Source: Diprion similis | Taxonomy: Eukaryota; Arthropoda; Insecta; Hymenoptera; Diprionidae | Assembly (NCBI RefSeq): GCF_021155765.1 | Contig: NC_060112.1 | Coordinates: forward strand, 23,462,501 to 23,526,500 | Direction of reading: 5' to 3' | Length of the DNA stretch: 64,000 bases | Shown: positions 55,745 through 64,000 of the stretch, one piece after another | How positions within the stretch are numbered: position 1 is the stretch's first letter | Layout of the letters: each line of letters opens with the position of its first letter | Made by a program: the position numbers and the translations under genes | The notes under the pieces: generated by a model | The model's database searches: none | Told to the model about the DNA's origin: nothing | Seen by the model: the letters and a program-made list of their open reading frames with translations, nothing else

Positions 55745-56000
55745 CGCAACCCTTCGTCGATATTACAAGTTGGTTCAGTCGGGGAAAAAGAGGGGTTAAA
55801 CACCTTAAATAAAAGGAAAACCCCGAACACTGTGAAGTTGCAGAGGATCTCGATGTTTGAGTATCGACATGGGTTTGCGCTATTCGATACTGCGCAACTT
55901 CACGCGGGGCTATGATTGGCCCGCAAAGAGATGGTCGCACTATTTCGACCAATCACGGGTCTTGGCTGCTAGCCGCGGTGCAGGTCGCGTTGTTATCGAC
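55745..56000 (-). promoter_or_regulatory. Dld promoter/5'UTR with CCAAT boxes and nested inverted repeat
   Basis: Two CCAAT-type elements in opposite orientation lie at about 55914-55919 (gattgg) and 55949-55955 (ccaatca), 170-210 bp upstream of the Dld ATG. Nearer the gene is a nested inverted repeat: outer arms GTGAAGTTGC (55832-55841) and GCAACTTCAC (55894-55903), inner arms AGTATCGA (55860-55867) and TCGATACT (55884-55891). The stretch is GC-rich relative to its flanks. It may also drive the plus strand, but I see no convincing divergent exon close by. Confidence 0.45.
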
Positions 56001-57095
56001 TGTTGAACACACCGTGTAGCATTTAAATCTCGAACGAATCAGCGGTGGCGCCAGTGTCCGCGATTTTTGATTACGTCAGTCGGCTGAATGAATCTGGCCA
56101 AATTTATTAAATCTAATTTATGACTGCCAGGCGTCAGCCATTTACCAGCGAGATTTTGAGACCATGATGTCCGAGTATTTAAGCGAATGCGAAAAGCAAC
56201 GCGAGTTATTACCGCGCAACGCAGCGAAGGAAATCGCTCGTAATTGTCAAGTTCTTAAAGTTTTTCGTAACGCGGTTCATTGACTGCTTTCTACAAAGAA
56301 AAACGGTACTTTCCCCTTTATATTGCAGACAATATGGTATACGCACATTTAACGATGAAAATTATGCAGCAAACTTCGCGCTAGATTATGTGTTTAAGGA
56401 ACAGGACGGAAGTAGCGAATAAACGCAAGAGGTTTTACGCTATTATCGATGAGCATTATAACGGAACGGAAAAAGAAACTACCTGGAAATAATTTCATTA
56501 GACAGTTTTTTTCAACTCACAGATTATATCGGTTCAATCGAACTCCGGATATAATTCGATTTTAAATGATGTCAAAATTATTTCATATTCGAATAATTCG
56601 ATGACCCTGTAACGTCACGGACGTCGAACCAATTGGACGACATGTAGACAGTGGCTCTCATTTTGCAGAGGCGCGTAGTGTGTTCCTAAAAAGGTATATC
56701 TAATGCCGACACTGCAAATTAGCTTTAGCGCCGGTCTCCGTCACTCGTGTGACTTTTTCGCCATTTCTTATCTCTCTTGAAAGAGAAACTCACAGTACTG
56801 GCAACATATTTCGGAACACATCCCCCAATGTTGCCACAACAGTCTCGTAACTCGCATCCATGCGTTACTGACTTGAATCAGAACTATTTTCGCAACATCT
56901 TTTTTACCTCTATCGACGCCACACTCGATCTAACGAATTCAATGAAATGCCTGAAACCAACTTCAGAGTCCAGAATTGAAAAGCTCAACCGAATCAACTA
57001 CTCGATAGCTACTTAAGGTCCCTGTAAGCCATGAGTTGAGAGGTTGTCTGAGGGGAGAATTTGCGATTAAAAATGCGTCGAGGTGGTCGGAAAGC

Positions 57096-57155
57096 TGACG
57101 TCATCGCGTGCCAAGCATCCTACAAGATTAAGGATCTTGGAATGTGATGACGTCA
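57096..57155. promoter_or_regulatory. Paired CRE (TGACGTCA) palindromes
   Basis: Two perfect 8-bp CRE sites at 57096-57103 and 57148-57155. A third perfect copy lies at 59555-59562. The site is bound by CREB/ATF-type bZIP proteins. Function here is inferred from motif density only. Confidence 0.4.
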
Positions 57156-57922
57156 GTAGTCATCTTCCACGTTCTGCTACCACTGTCCAGACGTTCGATA
57201 GATACTCCGAGTCTCCGTCGTATAGCTGCGGGTTTCTCGTGACGTCGTTCACGTCAAGAGGATGTTAAGCCGTTCCTGAAAACTTGACAAGAATGAAAGA
57301 GAATTTAAACTTCATTGAATTTCTAAGAATTTAAAGAAATCACTTCAAGCCTTTAGCACTATTGTTAAATAAGAATAAATTTTTCAGAAAAACGAGCCAC
57401 ACAATTTGGGCTAATTGATGACCGACGTGGTCAATCTGCTTAAAAAAAACTTGCGGCGTTCCCATTCCTTACGATTGTGTGTCTGCAGTCATCAGATTAG
57501 CGATTTAAACCATACCGGTTCGACTAAATAACAAGCCAGATTTCCTCACCGGATGAACTCACGGTGTCAAGTCACGATTAAAATTGCATTAAATCCTGCT
57601 GCAGCTGAAGCAGTCCTGCAGTAGAGTGAAATTTAAAGAGGGTAGTTTTTTTCCCGCGTCGAGAAGGGACGACCGCATCGATCGACGCATGAGCATTGAG
57701 CATTGAGTACGTCGTTCGGTGTCGGTGCAACCTAAGCCAACGCGTGTAATCCATATGCAAAACCCTGAGCAATGCTGGAGGGGTAGATCAGCAAAGTCGA
57801 CGGGGCCTGAAAGTCGGCTTTCCGTGCCCATTGCAGGGGAGGAAACGGGCTGCGTTTTATGGGAACGGGGTGGTCGGTGGGAACTACGGTCTACGACCAC
57901 CTAGAACTGCAGGAAGGTTTCA

Positions 57923-57948
57923 GGGCGGGGTGGCGAGGGGAAAAGGGG
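57923..57948 (+). other. G-quadruplex-type motif
   Basis: Four or more G runs of at least three (GGG-C-GGGG-TGGCGA-GGGG-AAAA-GGGG) meet the usual G3+N1-7 rule. It sits in the GC-rich tract about 0.8 kb upstream of the candidate exon at 58725. Confidence 0.5.
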
Positions 57949-58724
57949 CGACAGATGTGCTCGTGGATGACGCACGGCCATCTCGCAGGGCATTTGCCCC
58001 ATTTCCCCGTCACGTATGCACGTGCAGCGTTATTCGCGGCTGACACCCGTTGAAGTTTGGTCGTTTCGATGTTTAGAAAACTGTATGGATACGTATAATT
58101 GGTTGTAAAATATTCAACGTGTTTCAAAAAAGAAAAGTTCACGTGATATCGGTAACGAAATATCTGGCCATCGTTTGAACTATGATTCGTTTTTGATTTT
58201 TTTTATACTGAATCGTTACGAAACTTACCTTGATTTTACGATCGTCGTATACATGCTGCTCGATTTTGGCGCGTAAATATAAACCATATTGACCGTTAAC
58301 ATTTTTGAGTAAAGTAAAAGTTCAGTTTGAGCTATGTGCAGGATTATAGTACTAGCACAGTGTTTGGGGACCAGGTGATGTGAAGAAAGTAAACGACGAC
58401 TGCAAGGCGTACGTCTATATCTATATGTTGAGGTGATAAAATATTTTTAAAAGAAACAAGAAAACCTTATACCGACAAAAAATATTTTCGTATACCGAAA
58501 CAGCTCTGATTTATTATACATCGTGGATAAAATAATTTTAGTGTATACAATACCGGTTTTTTGTTTCACTACGTACTTACATAAAAACGATCCAGAGCAT
58601 AAACGAGTTACGGTATTATTTTCTAGTCTAAATTTAGGGCAAAAACGTGTTTCGAATAGCGGATGTGAGATATTCTGATTAAGCAGTTCTCTCGGTGTGT
58701 AAAATCTCTGAGACGGGTTCGAAG

Positions 58725-59111
58725 ATGTGCGACATGTCGAGGATCGAGAGGAGAGCGTACCGAGATCAAGATCCTCCGCGAATCCGCAATAAAAGCACGG
58801 AGGATTTGCTGAAGAACGAGTTCCAGACATCGAGTAGATCGACTCCGAACTCGCCGACGGCTCTGCAGCGCGTTTCGAGTTTAGAAAAATGCTACAGCGA
58901 CCCGGACTTTTCGAAGAGGCAAAAAAACCCAACGATCACAAGCGCCGATATCGATCCTCCGCGAAACGAAAATCCATCCATCAGTTCCAGTCGCGAGGAC
59001 AACGTGTCGGCGGATCAATCTGACAAAATCGGATCTAGGAACGCCTGGAACGGTGAAGATTTTGCGAAAGAGTTAGCAGCCAAAGTGCCTTCATCTAAAA
59101 CCCTGAAAGAG
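58725..59111 (+). CDS. Candidate first coding exon of an unidentified gene
   Basis: An ATG at 58725 opens a 129-codon frame (MCDMSRIERRAYRDQDPPRI and on) ending at a good donor, GTAAGG (59112), in phase 0. The peptide is polar, rich in Ser, Pro, Asp and Arg, and looks like a disordered regulatory N-terminus: RNKSTEDLLKNE, SRSTPNSPTALQRVSSLEKC (several Ser/Thr-Pro and basophilic kinase-type sites), then FAKELAAKVPSSKTLKE, which may form a helix. I recognise no domain and cannot name a family. The next exon is not clear in the window; a phase-compatible but weak candidate starts at 60989. The opposite strand is open too but reads as a by-product. Confidence 0.5.
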
Positions 59112-60000
59112 GTAAGGTTCCTGCTTTTTTTCCTCCCTTATAAAACCATTTCTTGCATGCTTTTCGAAGAGAACTATCTCGGACTGATATAATATGATTT
59201 AATAATTTACGCAAGATTGAGTTCCTTCCTGGATTTTATCCGTTCGCTCACCGTCGTTTCAATAGCTGTTTTTACTTCCAAAGCGAAAGTCTTGGCTCTT
59301 ATTGTGATCCATTTTGAAAGTCGTCTTGGTTTAGCTCATTTCAGTAAGTTTGGTGGATATATTTCCGCTGCAGTAACAACCTGTTGTGGCTACCCGGTGA
59401 GTTTTTGCTAAGCGCTAGTTTAACGGCACGTCTTCCATCGCGTGTCAAAGTTCACGAAAAAGAGCACGAGGTACGCAACCCGATGGGAAGCTCCATTGAC
59501 ACCAACTTACACGCCCTGGTCGAGGAGCGTCAATGGCGTAATGAATGTCACCGTTGACGTCATTCTGCCGACGTTTTTTTACCATCGAAACTCTTTCAGC
59601 GACGAGAACGAATAATAAAACCAAAAATCATAATAATATCAGCGAGTTTTTTGGCTACGCTATTAAAAGAAACTGCGATTCGTCATGTGCATAGTACGTG
59701 CACTTAACGATTCTAGGAACGCGTTGCAAACTACGTGAGACTCGAACTGATTGCCACTGGATTAATGCAAAGTGGTTCAAGGGGTGCAATGGGTATGTAC
59801 CTACTTGAGTTGATTGAAGACGTCTGGATGCGCAAAATGACTCGAGTGGATTCCGACCGTTTGTGAGGTCATCGCATCCTCTTGATTTATATAGTTGGCC
59901 ATTTTTCATTCTCTCTGCATCAACTGTTTTCAGTGAAAAAAGGAAGTTACGTATTATAATTATGACGAAAATAGAAAGTTGAATTTTCAGTAAATCTCCA
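59112..60000. other. Probable intron after the 58725 exon
   Basis: No defensible exon is seen. A perfect CRE palindrome (TGACGTCA) lies at 59555-59562. The open frame near 59217 lacks an ATG start and has no usable splice context in the required phase. Confidence 0.3.
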
Positions 60001-60500
60001 CTTTCTTCTCCAAAATCTTTTGGCTTTGATCGGTTCGGTACTTTTTCAATTATTTGAATAATGAAATTTCAAAAAATCAAATAAAAATGATGATTTCTTG
60101 AAAATAGATGAATGGATTTGAATGAAAATTAGTACTATGAGGTTTTTTGGATTGATAATGACGAATCTAAGGTCAGATTTGAAAAATTTAGATCTGGCAT
60201 ATTCAATAAGCTGAAGAAAAAAAAATTACAACATTTGGATCTTGATAAAAATTGGTACTAGTCGGTTCGTTGGGTGGTTTATCACAAATCTGAGGACAGA
60301 TTTGCGAAACCCAAACTGGCCATCCAATATAGTGAAAAAATGTGTAAAATAATCCCGATTTTCGTAAAAATTGGTAGACGGAAGTTACTTGGGTCAACGA
60401 TAACGAATCTAAGGTCAGATTTCCAAAACATGTAATGGTAGATCCATTATAGTGGTTCAAAATAAAAAAATCGTCATATTTCCGTATAATATGGTTTCAT
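60000..60500. repeat. Satellite-like repeat, copy B (inverted relative to copy A)
   Basis: Read on the minus strand this stretch follows copy A (40685-41195) from end to end with scattered substitutions and small indels. Shared landmarks include aaatatgacgattttttt, attttgaaccacta, ggatttcgcaaat or gggtttcgcaaat, and gcttattgaata. I estimate roughly 75% identity by eye. Open frames inside it are by-products. Confidence 0.6.
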
Positions 60501-60988
60501 GTAATATAAATTCGGACTGGACATTATTCTTTTTATCCTTTATGAACATTTAGTGTGAGAACGACACGAATCTACAAAGCAAAGTTGTTTTCCCTTCATA
60601 AGTCTTTTGTCAGTACCGATCAACCGTGAATTTCTTACTACATTGTACTGAGGCTTCCGGTCACTGTCACTTTGCAAATTTAATTGGAACATTTTGGGGC
60701 ATTAAAGATTATTCAACCAATTTCAACACCATTCCACACAGCGTGTAGCGCCTGGACTACGGAACAAGTCATGAACGAAGCTATTTTAATCTCCGCAGCA
60801 TCAACAAGAAGTGCAGAAGCATCTCATCCGCAGGATCAGTTCAGGATAAGCGTGATGCTCGATGGAGTAGCTGACTGAGTTCATTACAAAGGTGAATACC
60901 TGGAATGCCCTTAAATGCTTGAGGAAAGCACGTCGAGCGAGCGAGCGAGAGAATTTAAGGATAAAGTCAGAGAAAGAGAGCGGTTCAG

Positions 60989-61201
60989 GGGATGCAGCCG
61001 GCTAATCTGCGTCAAGCTGCACCGCGCAACCTGCACCAGAGCTGCACTCCGATGCCGGTGCAGCCGGTTCTCGCACGAGATCATTTCTTTGTCCGAGGCA
61101 TGAATAAGGCTGCGTTTCCACCGGCTAAGAAGCTGAACCAAGTGATATCCTGGAGGTCCAGGAGTGGAAAGAGTGATCAGAAATCTGCTCAGAGAGCATA
61201 A
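60989..61201 (+). CDS. Weak candidate exon (70 codons to stop)
   Basis: After a cag at 60986-60988 the frame reads GMQPANLRQAAPRNLHQSCT and on to KSDQKSAQRA, then TAA, without break. It is phase-compatible with the exon ending at 59111. The sequence before the acceptor is purine-rich, which argues against it. The peptide has no recognisable domain. It may be a terminal exon or chance. Confidence 0.2.
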   Translation, partial: GMQPANLRQAAPRNLHQSCTPMPVQPVLARDHFFVRGMNKAAFPPAKKLNQVISWRSRSGKSDQKSAQRA

Positions 61202-61982
61202 GTGAAACGTTGCGTATCGACGTAAGAGAGCTGAACGTAAACGTGACACAGTAATGAACAAATGCTAGCCAAGAAGACGAATAAAAAAAAACCAAAAAAA
61301 AAATCAATCACAAACTTTTTTCTCCTTTCTCACAATGTTTGTACCAAGGAAAGACGAGGTCCCTTACGTGGGAACCCTACGAGGGTAAAGAATGAAAAAG
61401 TTTGTTCAGGGAAATGGGGACCTGGTGCAGCACATGTGCGCACTCTAGAGCGACTTGTAACGAGTTTGATTCCGGACCGCGTTTTATTCGAGTAGGATTT
61501 TGGTCTCGTTAATGGAGGAGGGTATGGAACGTGGATCATGGTGCATCCCCGAGGAAGATGACTTCCAGGAACAGCCCACCCCGGAGTTTCTCGGTGTGAG
61601 AATCGCTGTAGGTGGTGGTAAAGCGGCGGCTCAAAAGCGTGTTGCGGATGGCCAGCTGGTCGACCGACCCCGTCGAGGTTTTAGTCTGCTGTTTACTTCA
61701 GTGGCGTTTAAACAGTTTTCGAGCCGGAGTCGGAGCTCCGAATGTCGCATTGATAGTGAGCTTAAAAAACGCGATCCAGTGTAGTGTGAGTAATAAATTT
61801 TTCGATTCTCCCATCGCGATAACGCGAATCCGGATCCACCGGCAGATCTTGAAATATTCGTATACGTGAGATTCTCATTCGAAACAAGTTCCTTCGGAGA
61901 CACGTCGCGGTGCCGGTTTTTGCACACCTTTTCGACAACAAGGATCAGAAACTACAGGTATAATATATACGAGGCTGAAGTA

Positions 61983-62192
61983 AGTATCGTTATTGCAATG
62001 ATTCGTGTTTTGGGAAACCAGTTATTTCGCCATTTTAGGAATCTCTAAAATCCGCTAAATTATAAAAAGGCAAAAATTATGGATACTTTCGAAACTTGGC
62101 GAATTCAAAGTCACTAAAAAAATTGCTAAATTGTGAAATTTTTTTTCACCAATATTTCGTTTCGCTAACGTTACCAACTCCAGCCTAATTAA
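61983..62192. mobile_element. Foldback MITE-like repeat, copy 3 (degenerate)
   Basis: The left arm (atcgttattgcaatgattcg) and the right arm (ttcgctaacgttaccaactc, near 62160) carry the same inverted terminal theme as copies 1 and 2. An internal palindromic-looking stretch of taaattgtgaaat type lies between. It is more diverged than the other two. Confidence 0.35.
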
Positions 62193-62816
62193 TACCCCTC
62201 TTAATACGTAAATGTTACAGCTGATCGGCAAATCAAATACTTTTCTCAACAATTCTCAATCTCTCATTATACCTGTGTACATAGTTTTTTTTATCTTTTC
62301 TCTCTTCCTAAATATTCAAACCACTTAGAAAGATAAAAAATTTAGATTCTACCGTCTATCTTCTTATATCTAAGTATATATAAAGATTATAAAATCGCTG
62401 ACGAATAATTGATCGACGTCTTATACGTGCAATATACATCTTTACTAAACCTTCGATACCTCAGTAGTCTTATCTCGTATTTATCTAATAAATACCTAAC
62501 CCTCAGTGACAGCTAAATTATTGATAGACATTCCTCGTTCATTTGAAAAAATTTCAAGTTCAGAGCCTCGGAGTTTCCTTTCTTCATTTCAATTCTGCTC
62601 CTGAATAAAAGGAAACAACTTTGCAAGAAAAAAAAAAGATAAAAAAAGCATAAAAAGTCACTTCAAATCCTTCCCGTCACACCCCTTTGCATGCATCATT
62701 CAAACGGAACGCACGGCACATTTGCACATACGTATTACATGTACCAGCATGAACAGTGTTACCCAAAGAGTCGCGTACTTCACACATTCATGAATTATAT
62801 TGGATAGGTATGAAAT

Positions 62817-62990
62817 TTAAAATGTGGAAGTGTCGACACGACCCTCGCCCGCAACTCGTTCCTCTCCCGAGGAGTCCTCAAGGTTCCTCCTCTTCTCTTG
62901 GTCTTCAGGGTCCTTAAGGGCGTTTGAGGGTTCTACTCTGTGTGCAGGTGCAGGTGGTTCGGGATCGATATTTCTTTGTTTTTTGCCGGC
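62817..62990 (-). CDS. Weak candidate terminal exon on the minus strand
   Basis: Read on the minus strand from 62990, after an ag, the frame is open for 57 codons to TAA at 62817-62819. It gives AGKKQRNIDPEPPAPAHRVE, then ...KDPEDQEKRRNLEDSSGEER, and ends VDTSTF. The charged, disordered character is typical of a protein tail. The acceptor has a poor pyrimidine tract and I find no nearby polyA hexamer. The plus strand is also open here (Ser/Arg-rich). Real coding is possible but not shown. Confidence 0.25.
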   Translation of the reverse strand, partial: AGKKQRNIDPEPPAPAHRVEPSNALKDPEDQEKRRNLEDSSGEERVAGEGRVDTSTF

Positions 62991-63300
62991 CTACGTGTCA
63001 ACGGCTCACTTCCGGTCTTGCTGAGGATACATTACAGCGAGGCTTTTTTTGAAATATGGCGAAGGAGTGGGGGGGAGGGGGGGGGCATAAAAGATTGGTT
63101 AGCGTAAAGCGAGACCCGGAAGTAGCCACCTGAGATGGAATCTTTGAAGAGTCGTTAAAAAGTAGGTACCCAGGTGAAAAGATATTACAAATATATATAT
63201 ATATATAGGTATTATGATGTATTATGGGTATGTACTGCACATTCAGGTCTACCATTACTCTTGATGAGGATGCAGGAAAATGAACGTTAGGATGATCATT

Positions 63301-63324
63301 ATGATGATGATGATGATGATGATG
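63301..63324. repeat. (ATG)8 microsatellite
   Basis: Eight ATG units give an apparent poly-Met open frame on the plus strand. It is a simple repeat, not evidence of a gene. Confidence 0.85.
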
Positions 63325-64000
63325 AAGTTTTCACACGAAACCGAACAGACCGGTTACCTGAGTTTTCATCAACTTCGTTTGTCGCTAATTACGGGATGTT
63401 ATATATGGTTAACGAACTCGGTTATTAATTACGCAGGTCTGCAAAAAAATATTTTTGCTAAGCTGCACGGGATCTTTTTAATAAATGGTAAGTTTTTGGG
63501 TGTGCTGAATTTAAAAATGACTTGCAAAGTACAAGGTGTTTGAATAAAAAACATAACAATAATGAAAAAATTAACATTTCAATGCAATGAACTAAATAAT
63601 ATTTTTTGTATAATTAAACGAACAATTTCTTTATGAAATTTAGGTATTTAATATTCCGTATTCATTCTTTTCGCTTATGAAACCTTTTTTTCCTCTCTTT
63701 GATACGAACACGCTTTTGCTTTCCATTTTCTATTTCCCTGTTTGTATTTATACTCGATTCTCATTCTAATACATATTAAATGAAAGTGAAAAATCACTTC
63801 TTCATAGAATTTTTAGAATCAAGAATACGACAGCAGATTTAGAATTAAATCGGAGTTTCACTCTAAATATTAAAACTAGAAACACGATTTCAGAAAAATA
63901 ACCTGATTTGATGGAACTTTTTCGAGTATTTAACCCCATTTCAGTGAGTGAAAATCTATAAAAAGCGGTATAAAAAACCTGTGCAGTCTTTTGGTTGAAT
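63325..64000. other. AT-rich DNA at the window end
   Basis: I see no supported exon, RNA gene or mobile element. It may be intron of the gene suggested by the exon at 58725, or intergenic. Confidence 0.3.

Larger units (their letters stand above)
56001..58724. other. Intergenic region with CRE palindromes and a G-rich tract
   Basis: No gene is supported. Two perfect CRE palindromes (TGACGTCA) occur 52 bp apart at 57096-57103 and 57148-57155, with related half-sites near 57239-57256. A GC-rich tract runs from about 57650 to 58030 and contains a G-quadruplex-type motif (57923-57948). Overlapping open frames on both strands there reflect composition. Confidence 0.4.

Noticed and set aside
60203..60460. 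85-codon minus-strand open frame
   Set aside because: It lies inside the satellite-like repeat copy B. The corresponding frame is not maintained in copy A.

Overview
The window is nuclear DNA of an insect. It is AT-rich and intron-rich, with GT-AG (once GC-AG) introns, microsatellites and small non-autonomous DNA transposons. Four genes could be assembled exon by exon or recognised with confidence: starry night/flamingo (stan), a DOCK3/4-type Rac/Rap exchange factor (sponge-like), innexin 3 (Inx3) and mitochondrial dihydrolipoyl dehydrogenase (Dld). All match arthropod proteins I know. A hymenopteran is my best guess, but the order is inference.

Layout: (1) 329-434, the last coding exon of an unidentified upstream plus-strand gene with its polyA signal. 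(2) 435-6802, a GC-rich promoter-like stretch (about 2.88-3.65 kb) with a candidate 5'UTR exon, then intron-like DNA. (3) 6918-17608, plus strand: stan in nine coding exons, 3188 residues; the first coding exon alone is 6.75 kb. (4) 19907-51595, minus strand: the DOCK gene in 18 coding exons, 1911 residues, with introns of 9.6 and 13.2 kb. It converges tail to tail on stan; candidate polyA signals lie about 60 bp apart. (5) 36348-37926, plus strand: Inx3 (four coding exons, 396 residues), wholly inside DOCK intron 4 and antisense to it. (6) 52518-55744, minus strand: Dld in seven coding exons, 502 residues, including an 8-codon first exon and a GC-AG intron. (7) 55745-64000: the Dld promoter, a CRE-containing and G-rich intergenic tract, one good candidate exon of an unidentified plus-strand gene (58725-59111), weaker exon candidates and repeats.

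Each of the four assembled reading frames has exon lengths that sum to a multiple of three and phases that agree at every junction, which is the strongest internal support for these models. Functionally the genes are housekeeping and epithelial or neuronal: stan is the planar polarity cadherin-GPCR, DOCK drives Rac/Rap activation at the cortex, Inx3 forms gap junctions and Dld is the E3 subunit of the 2-oxoacid dehydrogenases. I see no operon, CRISPR array or bacterial-type system.

The most interesting observations are: the nested antisense Inx3; a non-canonical GPS tripeptide in stan; a possible 7-nt microexon that would swap the stan C-terminus and remove its PDZ ligand; a 14-codon uORF ending one base before the stan start; a 26-bp perfect palindrome downstream of the Inx3 stop; a foldback repeat family in three places; a satellite-like repeat in two inverted copies 19 kb apart; and a piggyBac-like MITE with TTAA duplications.
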